Counted from the stretch's first letter, positions 1 through 6,436 are shown. The stretch is DNA of 11,030 bases from CAZYAK01 sp964645935 (GCA_964645935.1 CAZYAK010000053.1:1-11030); one strand, 5' to 3'. Translations and numbers: made by a program. The notes: generated by a model not told the origin, from the letters alone.

Positions 1-50
1 GACCCTCAGGACCACAACCTGATGCTCTAACCAGCTGAGCTACGCTCGCC
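1..50 (-). tRNA. tRNA-His (anticodon GTG), 5' part, cut by window edge
   Basis: Read on the minus strand from position 50 leftward, the sequence folds as the 5' half of a tRNA. There is a 7-nt acceptor strand GCGAGCG preceded by an extra G, then TA, then a D-arm with GCTC/GAGC stem and AGCTGGTTA loop. The anticodon stem TCAGG/CCTGA encloses the loop TTGTGGT, so the anticodon is GTG and the tRNA reads histidine CAC/CAU codons. The encoded extra G at the -1 position is the hallmark identity element of bacterial tRNA-His and independently supports the call. The variable loop, T-arm and acceptor 3' strand lie outside the window. A 20-nt copy of its 5' end lies 90 bp upstream (121-140). Confidence 0.93.
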
Positions 51-92
51 ATGAGTGGGAGAATGATCGGGGCACCAGCGCATCTCTTCTTA

Positions 93-120
93 CCTAACGC
101 CTCTCCGCGGAGAGGCTAGG
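93..120. repeat. 18-bp perfect palindrome with 4-bp outer arms (hairpin)
   Basis: Positions 99-116 read GCCTCTCCGCGGAGAGGC, identical to its reverse complement. CCTA at 93-96 and TAGG at 117-120 extend the stem across a 2-nt bulge. It lies between the tRNA-His gene and an orphan copy of that tRNA's 5' end, immediately abutting the latter. There is no T-tract on either side, so it is not a classical intrinsic terminator, though it may stop or stabilise the 3' end of the leftward operon ending at 195. The CTCTCC/GGAGAG arms with flanking TAGG resemble the REP-like intergenic palindromes found in many bacteria; this is from memory and unverified. Confidence 0.75.
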
Positions 121-140
121 CCAGCTGAGCTACGCTCGCC
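121..140 (-). pseudogene. Orphan copy of the tRNA-His 5' end (20 nt)
   Basis: Positions 121-140 are identical to 31-50, the G-1, acceptor 5' strand and first half of the D-arm of tRNA-His. Identity stops exactly where the palindrome at 93-120 begins. On the outer side only one further base (A at 141 and 51) matches. The following sequence lacks the D-stem partner, a 7-nt anticodon loop, a T-loop and a matching 3' acceptor strand, so this cannot be a functional tRNA. It may be a remnant of a duplicated tRNA gene, a trace of an integration event, or a copy interrupted by the palindromic element. Confidence 0.7.
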
Positions 141-194
141 ACAAGGAAGGTCTGCCGTAGCCAAAAGACCCGGCGCGACGGATGGTAGAGGCAA
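141..194. other. Short intergenic segment downstream of the PKD-protein gene
   Basis: This stretch separates the stop of the leftward 913-codon gene from the orphan tRNA fragment. A weak imperfect inverted repeat (CCGT at 155-158 with ACGG at 178-181, and a GCC/GGC inner pair) can be drawn around an AAAAG segment. It has neither a strong stem nor a clear T-tract, so I do not call a terminator. No open reading frame or RNA gene is visible. Confidence 0.4.
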
Positions 195-2936
195 TCAGGC
201 TGCCTGGCCAGATCCATCCGGCGGTTTCGGCAGAGGGACGTCGTCGGCGCGGATCATGAAGGCGATGTCGTCGGCTGCCGGGGCTGGGGGAGCGGGTTCC
301 GCCGCCGAGACGGGCTTCAGGGCCTCCATCGGGGTGGCGGGCATGGCTGGGGTCGCAGCCAGGGTGGGCGACGGGGAGGATGGGGGCTGTGCAGGGGGCA
401 CGGGACCGGGGACACCGGGCTCTTCGCGGCGCTTCTTGAGGTTGTCGCGGTAGCGCATGCGCTTGCGGCGCTTGCGTTCGCGTTCGCGCTCGTCACGTTC
501 CTGCTGTTCGGCATCGTTGATGGGTGTGGGTGGCGCTACGGGCGGCACGACAGGAACGGTCTCGGCTGTCGGGGCGGGGATCGGCTCAGGCATCGGCACC
601 GCGGGCGGTTCTGCCACGGGGGTGGGGATGGGCGTCACCGGTGCGGGTGCCTCGGCCGGCGTGGCGACGACGAGAGCCTGAGCGACCTGGATTGCGGGCT
701 CAGGGACCGAGACCGGCAGGATCGCGGGAAGCGGCACTTCGGCGACGGGCGTGGGGACGATGGGTGTGGGGGCGGGAGACGTCGGCTCGGGAGCCACAGC
801 GGGTTCCAGCATCGCAGGAGCCGGTTCAGGAACGGGTATGAGTACTGGCGCCGGAACAGCGAGTGCGACGGGCGCGGGTGGCTCGATGACGGGAAGGGGT
901 GTCGTCGCCACAGCGGTCACGGTGGTCGCTGCCGGTTGGACGGCCTGCGCCGGGGCGGGTTCCGCGGCCTGCAGCCAGGGAGGCGGAGCGTCAGCGGCGG
1001 GAGCGGGTGTTGCGGGTGCAGCAGCTACCGCGGACGTCTCAGTAGTTGCTGCAGCCAGACCCTGCTGAAGCCACGGGGGCGTCTGCGTGAGGTCGATATC
1101 GGCTGGGGCAACCAGCGGGGCGGAGAGCGCGGGGTCCGGCTTTAGTGGCGGCGCGTCGGCGGGACGCGGCGCAGGCTGGCGCATCCAGTCGGGAAGGAGG
1201 TCCTCCTCGCTCGGGAGCGGCGTGGCGGCGGCATCGGGGAGCACGGATGCTGTGGCAGCGTTCTCCACGGGAGCTGGGGCGGCAGGCATCGGTGCCGGGG
1301 CTGGATCGGCTTTGGCCAGACCCTGCTGGAGCCAGGTCGGCGCCTTGTCCATCTCTACAGGAGGGAGGGAGGCGGGCGTCTCAGGAGTGGGCTTGGGAGC
1401 TGGGGGCGGGACGGGCAGCGGCTCGGGCGGCAGAGGGGCGGGTTCCGGCGCCGGGGCGAGTGCGGGAGGAGGCGGGGGCGGGGGAGTACCAGCCGCTGGT
1501 TCAGACGTCAGGCCCTTCTTGAGCCACGACGGCGCCGCATTCACGTCCACGAAGTCCGTGGGAGGAGGTGTGAGTTCGGCTTTCTTCTCCTTGGGTTTCT
1601 TCTCTCTCTTAGGCGCCTCCTCTACTTTCTCCACAATCTTTTCCTCTTGCGGAGGGTCTGCGGGGGTGGATCGCTTCAGCTCCATAGGAGGGGGCGGCAC
1701 GTCGATGGCGCCGCTCGCCTTGTTCTTGGACATCATCTTGGCTTCGGCATCTTCCAAGCGCTTGGACAGCCCGCCGCCGCGCTTGGTGAACTTGCGGATG
1801 CCGAGCATGCCCAGCGCTCCGATGAGTACCGCGGAAAGCGCGACGCCGAGGATGCGCAGGAGTAGACCCAGAATGCCGCTGCCCGATGACGGCTCCGCGG
1901 GTTTGGGATCTGGTTTGTCGGGAGGTGTCTCGGGATCGGGCCTTGCCGCCACGGAGGATACAGATTCCTCAGCGATCTCCACGGTCACGGTGGTCTCACC
2001 GCGCGCCACGCTGGAGCCGTCGGCGAGATTGCGCACGACCACCGTTACGTCGTAGTCGCCCGAGCGCATGTAGCGGTGCGAGGGGCGAGTAATGAGGCTC
2101 TGCGCGCCATCACCAAAGCTCCAGTGGTACACCGTATCTTGGACGGGCATCTCTACCGGGAACTCAAAGCGGGCTTGCCCATCCTCCGCTACCTGGGCGC
2201 TGATTTCCCCCAGGATCATCTCGGGCTCCGTGGGGCCAACGGGTGTCTGGGGCTGCCCGCTTGGCGGCTCGTCGTCGGTGCGGAGCACATCGAGCGCAAA
2301 GTCCCGACCGCTCTCGGGGGAGAGGACGCGCACCGAGCGGACTTCGCGAGGCTCAGCGAACCACACGTGTAGGGGGTTCTTCTCACGCATGAACAGCGTG
2401 CCCGCTGCGTCGTTGTCGTCGGAGGTGTCGCCGTTGCCATCGGCGTCGACGTTCGTATCCAGATCCAAGCGCATCTCGCCGGGGAGATCCCGAGAGGGCG
2501 TGATGGCCAGGATGTCGGTGTCGCGGTGCAGGCGCGATTCGCCGTCTTGTGGGGCAGGCGAGAAGTGCGCAAAGTCGGGTGCGGCCGCGGCGGGCGCGCC
2601 GGCGCGCGGGTCCACGACGATGGTGATCTCCTTACGGAAGCGGGTGGATGAGCTTGGCAGGTCCACGGCGGCTTCCAGCTTGTACTCGCCCTCGACAGTG
2701 AGGCGGATGCGGAAGTCCTTATTGCTGCCGGCTTCTACGAACTCCTGGTCGCGCGTGACGATCCACGATGCGCGGAAGTCCGAGTCGTCCGCGACGGCGA
2801 GGATCTCGAACGTCTCACCCGCGAGGACGTGCATGGTCTCTGCAGTCTGTGATACCTCAGTGAGCTCCTGTGCCAGCGACGCCGGAGGTCCGAGCAGGAA
2901 CGCGAGGAGCGCGACGGAGGCGAAGCGGCGGACCAT
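195..2936 (-). CDS. Secreted/membrane PKD-domain protein with long Pro/Ala-rich cytoplasmic tail and repeated WLxxGL motifs
   Basis: The 913-residue product starts with a signal peptide (about 1-22, ending ASLAQ). A beta-rich Ig/PKD-like domain follows (about 30-110). Next comes a segment with an Asp/Asn-rich calcium-loop-like stretch (158-176, DADGNGDTSDD core), then a PKD domain (about 242-322; WSFGDG at 272-277, HRYMRSGDYDVTVVV). One transmembrane helix lies at about 355-380 and is followed by basic residues, placing the rest in the cytoplasm. That tail of over 500 residues is Pro/Ala/Val-rich. It carries five tryptophan motifs near 471, 535, 584, 622 and 654, then an Arg/Lys/Glu cluster (about 808-838). 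The ATG shares one base with the stop of the upstream pilin-like gene (TGATG), so translation is probably coupled. Topology and domains are read from sequence. A role as envelope-spanning component of a pilus or secretion machine is inferred from the neighbour. I know no characterised homologue. Confidence 0.85.
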   Translation of the reverse strand: MVRRFASVALLAFLLGPPASLAQELTEVSQTAETMHVLAGETFEILAVADDSDFRASWIVTRDQEFVEAGSNKDFRIRLTVEGEYKLEAAVDLPSSSTRFRKEITIVVDPRAGAPAAAAPDFAHFSPAPQDGESRLHRDTDILAITPSRDLPGEMRLDLDTNVDADGNGDTSDDNDAAGTLFMREKNPLHVWFAEPREVRSVRVLSPESGRDFALDVLRTDDEPPSGQPQTPVGPTEPEMILGEISAQVAEDGQARFEFPVEMPVQDTVYHWSFGDGAQSLITRPSHRYMRSGDYDVTVVVRNLADGSSVARGETTVTVEIAEESVSSVAARPDPETPPDKPDPKPAEPSSGSGILGLLLRILGVALSAVLIGALGMLGIRKFTKRGGGLSKRLEDAEAKMMSKNKASGAIDVPPPPMELKRSTPADPPQEEKIVEKVEEAPKREKKPKEKKAELTPPPTDFVDVNAAPSWLKKGLTSEPAAGTPPPPPPPALAPAPEPAPLPPEPLPVPPPAPKPTPETPASLPPVEMDKAPTWLQQGLAKADPAPAPMPAAPAPVENAATASVLPDAAATPLPSEEDLLPDWMRQPAPRPADAPPLKPDPALSAPLVAPADIDLTQTPPWLQQGLAAATTETSAVAAAPATPAPAADAPPPWLQAAEPAPAQAVQPAATTVTAVATTPLPVIEPPAPVALAVPAPVLIPVPEPAPAMLEPAVAPEPTSPAPTPIVPTPVAEVPLPAILPVSVPEPAIQVAQALVVATPAEAPAPVTPIPTPVAEPPAVPMPEPIPAPTAETVPVVPPVAPPTPINDAEQQERDERERERKRRKRMRYRDNLKKRREEPGVPGPVPPAQPPSSPSPTLAATPAMPATPMEALKPVSAAEPAPPAPAADDIAFMIRADDVPLPKPPDGSGQAA
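969..1535 (-). repeat. Five spaced copies of a P-x-W-L-x-x-G-L peptide motif
   Basis: Within the 913-residue protein the motif appears as APSWLKKGL (residues 468-476, bases 1535-1509), APTWLQQGL (532-540, 1343-1317), LPDWMRQ (581-587, 1196-1176), TPPWLQQGL (619-627, 1082-1056) and PPPWLQ (651-656, 986-969). Each copy sits after a short acidic or hydrophobic lead-in and is separated by Pro/Ala-rich spacers of varying length. The second and fourth share an 11-bp DNA core (AGACCCTGCTG on the plus strand). These appear to be the only tryptophans in the cytoplasmic tail, which argues for selection on the motif rather than random drift of low-complexity sequence. Confidence 0.85.
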
Positions 2937-3328
2937 CAGTTGAGCTCGGTGGGAACAGCTACCGTGAAGAAGCTCACGATGAAGCGCGCAAACAGGATGA
3001 GGACAAGGCCGAAGATGACGTACTTCACAATGGCCTTGGCTTTGTTCTTGGCCTCTTCGTTGCCCATGCTAACAATCAGAACTGCTCCCGCCGCGATGAT
3101 CATGACGGTGGCCGCGAGCGCCAGGAAGTCGAGGATAAATGCGAGCGCTTTGATGACGGTGTCACGGAGCGATGTGCCGGTGATGGGTCCTTTGATGTCG
3201 CGCGCGGCGTCCACGCCGCCTTCCAGACCCGGACCATCGAATACCTGGGCGAGCGCGCGAGGGGCGTTGAGCGCAACAAAGGCGGCCATGCCGAGGGAGT
3301 ACTGCCAACGGGCGAGGGTGCGTTGCAT
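2936..3328 (-). CDS. Small secreted two-helix membrane protein, VirB2/TrbC pilin-like
   Basis: From the ATG at 3328 the product is 130 residues. It begins with a signal peptide (basic MQRTLARW, hydrophobic core, cleavage likely after RALA), a short Gly/Asp-rich segment, and two long hydrophobic helices. The helices lie at about 57-87 and 98-123 of this start, separated by a short basic loop (EEAKNKAKA). This architecture of cleaved leader plus two helices with a charged hinge is that of VirB2/TrbC-type pilins of type IV secretion systems, and similar small proteins are common in CPR genomes. A GTG at 3358 would add ten residues, but it lies inside a strong extended -10 element (3357-3365) and spoils the signal peptide, so I prefer 3328. 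It is the first gene of an operon with the PKD protein, overlapping it by one base. It could alternatively be a generic two-TM protein. Confidence 0.75.
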   Translation of the reverse strand: MQRTLARWQYSLGMAAFVALNAPRALAQVFDGPGLEGGVDAARDIKGPITGTSLRDTVIKALAFILDFLALAATVMIIAAGAVLIVSMGNEEAKNKAKAIVKYVIFGLVLILFARFIVSFFTVAVPTELN

Positions 3329-3356
3329 ACGGGTTTGGGGAGTGTGTCTTCCAAGC

Positions 3357-3365
3357 ACTATAGCA
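3357..3365 (-). promoter_or_regulatory. Extended -10 promoter for the pilin-PKD operon
   Basis: The minus strand reads TGCTATAGT, an extended -10 (TGn followed by TATAGT, five of six to consensus). Transcription would start near 3350, about 22 nt upstream of the ATG at 3328. No convincing -35 is seen, which extended -10 promoters often lack. The leader contains no Shine-Dalgarno sequence. Confidence 0.5.
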
Positions 3366-3383
3366 CAAAACGCCCCTCCGATC

Positions 3384-3389
3384 TACACT
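3384..3389 (+). promoter_or_regulatory. Possible -10 element for the M24 peptidase gene
   Basis: TACACT lies 7 nt before the ATG at 3397, so a transcript starting at the usual distance would be leaderless. There is no good -35 hexamer. The alternative TATAGC at 3359-3364 would give a leader of about 26 nt. The identical 7-nt spacing between -10 and ATG upstream of the gene at 4479 supports the first reading. Confidence 0.3.
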
Positions 3390-3396
3390 TCCCGCC

Positions 3397-4389
3397 ATGT
3401 CGCGACCCACCCCCCGTGCCGTCCTGGCGGCGGCGGACCAGCCGGCCTTGCTGGTCTCGGATCTCGTGAATATCCGCTACCTGACGGGGATGCCGGTCAC
3501 GGCCGGCTTGGTGCTTGTTCTGCCGAGGCGGCACGTTCTGCTCGTGGACGCCCGCTATCGGGAGATGGCCGAGCGGCGCGTGGAAGGGATGGTGATCCGG
3601 GACATCCAAACGCTTCCCGAGCTCCTCAAGGACGTCACCCGCTGCGGCTTTGAGGCCAATGACGTCTCCGTGGCCCGATTCGTCCAGTGGAAGCGCACGT
3701 TTCCGGGCACCAAGTTGGTGCGGACTACTGGCGTGGTGGGTGAGTTCCGTCGCCACAAGACCGACGAGGAGCGCCGGCTCCTGCGAAGAGCGCACAAGAT
3801 GACCAAGGAGCTTCTACGCCGCGTGCCCTCGGCGCTACGGTCGCAGACTTCGGAGGAGCGGCTCGGCCGTCAGCTCCTTCAGTGGGCGCTGGAGCTGGGC
3901 GCGGATGGGCTCTCCTTCGAGCCCATTGTGGCTTTTGGCACGCATACTTCATCACCTCACCACCGACCCACGGGCCGCATGCTTCAGAAGGGCCACATCG
4001 TGCAGATCGACGTGGGCGTACAGTACCGCGGCTACTGTGCTGACATGAGCGAGGTGTTCTTTACCGTGGACCCCACTCCCGCGCAGCGCGCGGTCTACGA
4101 CGTGCTGCGCAAAGCCAAGGACAAGGCCATGGCCGCGGTGGCGCTGGGCGTCACCAACCGGGCACTGGATTGTCTGGCGCGTGAGGTTCTGCGTAAACAC
4201 GGAATCGAGCAGGCGTTCACCCACGCGCTCGGGCACGGCGTGGGATTGGAGGTGCACGAGGGCATCACGCTGTCGTCCAAGGCGCCCGAGACGGCGCTGG
4301 TATCGGGCGAAGTGGTGGCCATCGAGCCGGGAGCGTATTTCCCCGGGAAATTCGGCATGCGGCTGGAGGACATGGCGTACGTGGCGTGA
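3397..4389 (+). CDS. M24-family Xaa-Pro aminopeptidase-like metallopeptidase
   Basis: The 330-residue cytoplasmic protein has a creatinase/prolidase N-terminal domain (about 10-120) and a pita-bread M24 catalytic domain (about 122-330). All five expected metal ligands are present: D205 (QIDVGV), D216 (CADMSE), H280 (ALGHGVG), E310 (AIEPGAY) and E324 (MRLEDM). The accessory histidines H188/H189 (SPHHRPTG) and H287 (EVHEG) are also there. Such enzymes remove N-terminal residues preceding proline and help recycle peptides. The protein stops six residues after the last ligand (MAYVA), whereas relatives usually continue for 10-20 residues with a final strand of the type VTxxGxxxLT. A shifted frame just beyond 4387 encodes EGRKVARSRT, which could be that missing strand. 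The gene is divergent from the pilin operon across 68 bp and has no Shine-Dalgarno sequence. Confidence 0.92.
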   Translation: MSRPTPRAVLAAADQPALLVSDLVNIRYLTGMPVTAGLVLVLPRRHVLLVDARYREMAERRVEGMVIRDIQTLPELLKDVTRCGFEANDVSVARFVQWKRTFPGTKLVRTTGVVGEFRRHKTDEERRLLRRAHKMTKELLRRVPSALRSQTSEERLGRQLLQWALELGADGLSFEPIVAFGTHTSSPHHRPTGRMLQKGHIVQIDVGVQYRGYCADMSEVFFTVDPTPAQRAVYDVLRKAKDKAMAAVALGVTNRALDCLAREVLRKHGIEQAFTHALGHGVGLEVHEGITLSSKAPETALVSGEVVAIEPGAYFPGKFGMRLEDMAYVA

Positions 4390-4431
4390 GGGCCGGAAAG
4401 TTGCGCGAAGCCGGACTTATGGTGTCATGGA

Positions 4432-4452
4432 CCCCCTGAGGATGGCGGGGGG
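4432..4452 (+). terminator. Weak GC hairpin between the M24 and 3D-domain genes
   Basis: CCCCC at 4432-4436 can pair with GGGGG at 4447-4451 around a 10-nt loop. Only a short TTT follows about 7 nt later, so termination here is doubtful. Confidence 0.2.
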
Positions 4453-4463
4453 AAGCGGTTTCT

Positions 4464-4471
4464 GGTACGAT
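4464..4471 (+). promoter_or_regulatory. Extended -10 promoter giving a probably leaderless mRNA
   Basis: TGGTACGAT (4463-4471 with the preceding T) contains TGn directly before TACGAT, matching the extended -10 pattern. The ATG at 4479 follows after 7 nt, exactly where transcription should start. No -35 and no ribosome-binding site are present. Confidence 0.5.
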
Positions 4472-4478
4472 GTCGTGA

Positions 4479-5846
4479 ATGCATACACACACCCACCGTC
4501 TCACATCCACCGTGACCCTCTGCGCCTTGCTGGCGTTACCGCTGTCCGCGATCGCGCAGAATGCGGGCGCGCCGTACCAGCGCGACATAGTCATCACGGC
4601 GTACTATTCGCCGCTTCCGGATCAGTGCTGCTACGTCCGTGGCAGCTACGAAGCGGACGTGCTGCTCAACGGCAGGGGTACCAACGGCGCCGACGGTACC
4701 GAGGTGTACCCCGGCATGGCGGCCGCGCCCAAGAGCTATGCATTTGGCACGCGGCTGGACGTCCCGGGTGTTGGCATCTTCACGGTGCATGACCGGGGCG
4801 GCGCCATCGTGGAAGCCGAGCACTACGACCGCATTGATCTCTGGGTCGGCGCCGGCGAGGAGGGCCTTGCCCGCGCGCTGGCTTTTGGTGTGCGTCGTGC
4901 CACCGCCACCGTCTATCCACCGTCGGCCCCGGGCCCCGCGGAGCAGTTCGACCTCGCCGCGCTCGGCGCGCCGATGGGCGCCCTTAAGGCGTATGTGTCC
5001 GCCGCTCCGTCCATGACCGACCTTCATCCGGTTGCGGAACAGCGCGGGCCCAGCGTCTCACTCCTCCAGGAGCGTCTGCGCGCGACGGGCCACCTCGCAG
5101 TGGCTCCCACGGGCTACTTTGGGCCTGCCACGCGCGACGCGCTGGCCGCCTTTATCAAGGACATGAACCTCAACGAGCCCACCGACTCCGTCACCGACAC
5201 CACCGGCGCCTATCTCGAGGCAGCCGCGTCGCGCGTCGCCGCTAAGCCGCCGGTCGCCCAGACAGTGGATTCCTCCAGCGCGCCCGCCGTTATTGCCCAG
5301 GCCAAGCGCACTATGCGCCTTCTTGGGTATTTCAGTGGTCGCACCAACGGTACGTACGATGACGCCCTGTTCTCTGCCATCCTCAAGTTCCAGCAGGATC
5401 AGGCCCTCGTTGGCGATGCCTCCTCGCCGGGCGCGGGCCGCATCGGCCCCAAGACGCGCAGCGCCATCCTCGCCATCTGGGGACGTCTCCAGACGGTGCG
5501 AAAGGCCCGTGAGCTCCTCGCACTGAAGGAGGTGGAGCGTCGCGCCGAGGAACTCCAAATCGTGCTCTCGCAGTTCCTCTCCCGTGGGGAGAAGGGCGAC
5601 CAGGTGAAGCTCCTCCAGGCCATTCTTGCGGCCGAGGGGCACCTGCCACGCGCCAGCGTGACGGGCCTCTTTGGCCCCGCCACCGAGGCAGCACTCGTCG
5701 CGTTTCAGGTGGAGAGCGGCATCGTGAAGAGCGACCGCGACCGCGGTGCCGGCATCGTGGGCCCTGCCACACTCGCGCACCTGCGCGAAGAGCGCATCAA
5801 AGAGCTCTATGCACTCGTCCGTTCCCGCGGCTGGTCTTCCCTCTGA
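4479..5846 (+). CDS. Secreted 3D-domain protein with three peptidoglycan-binding domains
   Basis: The 455-residue protein has a signal peptide (about 1-27, cleavage near SAIA-QN). A 3D domain follows (about 37-146), the double-psi barrel fold shared with MltA-type lytic transglycosylases and Rpf/YocH-like proteins. It opens with TAYYSP and its three conserved aspartates are probably D94 (TRLDVPG), D105 (VHDRGG) and D120 (RIDLWVG). Three PG_binding_1-like modules follow: about 190-232 (YFGPATRDALAAF), 270-335 (GYFSGRTNGTYDDAL, IGPKTRSAI) and 371-440 (LFGPATEAALVAF, IVGPATLAHL). A charged helical linker (about 336-370) joins the second and third. The enzyme presumably binds and cleaves or remodels cell-wall glycan outside the membrane; activity is inferred. 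It is the first gene of a likely two-gene operon with the MgtC-like gene 4 nt downstream. Confidence 0.9.
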   Translation: MHTHTHRLTSTVTLCALLALPLSAIAQNAGAPYQRDIVITAYYSPLPDQCCYVRGSYEADVLLNGRGTNGADGTEVYPGMAAAPKSYAFGTRLDVPGVGIFTVHDRGGAIVEAEHYDRIDLWVGAGEEGLARALAFGVRRATATVYPPSAPGPAEQFDLAALGAPMGALKAYVSAAPSMTDLHPVAEQRGPSVSLLQERLRATGHLAVAPTGYFGPATRDALAAFIKDMNLNEPTDSVTDTTGAYLEAAASRVAAKPPVAQTVDSSSAPAVIAQAKRTMRLLGYFSGRTNGTYDDALFSAILKFQQDQALVGDASSPGAGRIGPKTRSAILAIWGRLQTVRKARELLALKEVERRAEELQIVLSQFLSRGEKGDQVKLLQAILAAEGHLPRASVTGLFGPATEAALVAFQVESGIVKSDRDRGAGIVGPATLAHLREERIKELYALVRSRGWSSL

Positions 5847-5850
5847 TCCC

Positions 5851-6432
5851 ATGACCCCCGTCCTCCTCCCGAACACGGAGCTGATGCTCCGCATCCTCGT
5901 CTCCGCTGTCCTCGGAGGGGCCATTGGGTTCGAGCGCGTGTGGCACGGCCGCCCCGCGGGCCTGCGCACCAGCATGCTCATTGCCATCAGCTCGTGCCTG
6001 TTCACCATCCTCTCGTCTACCGGCTTTGGCGACGGACTGTCGCAAGACCCGGCACGGGTCGCGTCGCAGATTGTGGTGGGAGTCGGCTTCCTCGGCGCCG
6101 GCACCATGATGCACAGCGAGAAGCACGTACTCGGTCTCACCACAGCCTCCACCATCTGGCTCGTTGCAGCCATTGGCATGGCAGCAGGCGTGGGCCTGTA
6201 TGGCATGGCCGTGGCGGTGACGGCACTCGCGCTGCTTTGCCTGACGTTGCTCGCACCGCTCAGTACCTGGATGGAGAAGCAGGCCGAGTGGCATGCCCGT
6301 CGCTGGGGCGCCACCATCGTGCGTGTAGATCCGCGCATGCACTACGTGAGCTACACCCACCGGCAAGCCAAGCGTCGCGGTAAGAAGGCGCGTCGCACGG
6401 GCGGGCTCGACGAGTCCGTGGGCAAGGATTGA
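5851..6432 (+). CDS. MgtC/SapB-family inner-membrane protein
   Basis: The 193-residue protein matches the conserved N-terminal membrane domain of MgtC. A first helix with the family motif GGAIGFERVWHGRPAGLRT is followed by LIAISSCLFTI, then VVGVGFLGAGTMMH, GLTTASTIWLVAAIGMAAG, and a last hydrophobic helix. The tail after about residue 145 is short, basic and soluble (KRRGKKARR), so the usual C-terminal ACT-like domain seen in longer family members is absent. MgtC proteins are linked to growth in low magnesium and to modulation of the F1Fo ATP synthase in pathogens; the role of the short forms is unknown. The ATG at 5851 lies 4 nt after the stop of the 3D-domain gene and gives the full first helix. 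A second ATG at 5884 is possible. Co-transcription with a wall-active enzyme suggests an envelope or ion-homeostasis role. Confidence 0.88.
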   Translation: MTPVLLPNTELMLRILVSAVLGGAIGFERVWHGRPAGLRTSMLIAISSCLFTILSSTGFGDGLSQDPARVASQIVVGVGFLGAGTMMHSEKHVLGLTTASTIWLVAAIGMAAGVGLYGMAVAVTALALLCLTLLAPLSTWMEKQAEWHARRWGATIVRVDPRMHYVSYTHRQAKRRGKKARRTGGLDESVGKD

Positions 6433-6436
6433 CGCC

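Noticed and set aside
64..140. Complete second tRNA starting at position 140 on the minus strand
   Set aside because: Only the first 20 nt match. There is no D-stem partner, no 7-nt anticodon loop, no T-loop and no matching acceptor 3' strand.
480..1500. Low-complexity DNA as a tandem repeat or mobile element
   Set aside because: The repetition is at the level of Pro/Ala codons with no regular unit and no target-site duplication. It is explained by the coding sequence.
1087..2055. 322-codon Gly/Ser-rich frame on the plus strand
   Set aside because: This is the complement of the Pro/Ala-rich tail of the PKD protein; the Gly-rich composition follows directly from that.
3329..3358. GTG at 3358 as start of the pilin-like gene
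   Set aside because: It lies within the extended -10 element, so a transcript from that promoter would not contain it. The ATG at 3328 gives a cleaner signal peptide.
4181..4792. 203-codon plus-strand frame overlapping the M24 and 3D genes
   Set aside because: Its ends lie inside two well-supported genes in other frames. Only the short stretch after 4388 is of interest, as a possible displaced C-terminus of the M24 protein.
5058..6338. 426-codon open frame on the minus strand
   Set aside because: It runs antisense to the 3D-domain and MgtC-like genes, whose products have clear domains. The translation is Arg/His/Gly-rich with no recognisable motif, as expected from stop-poor GC-rich DNA.
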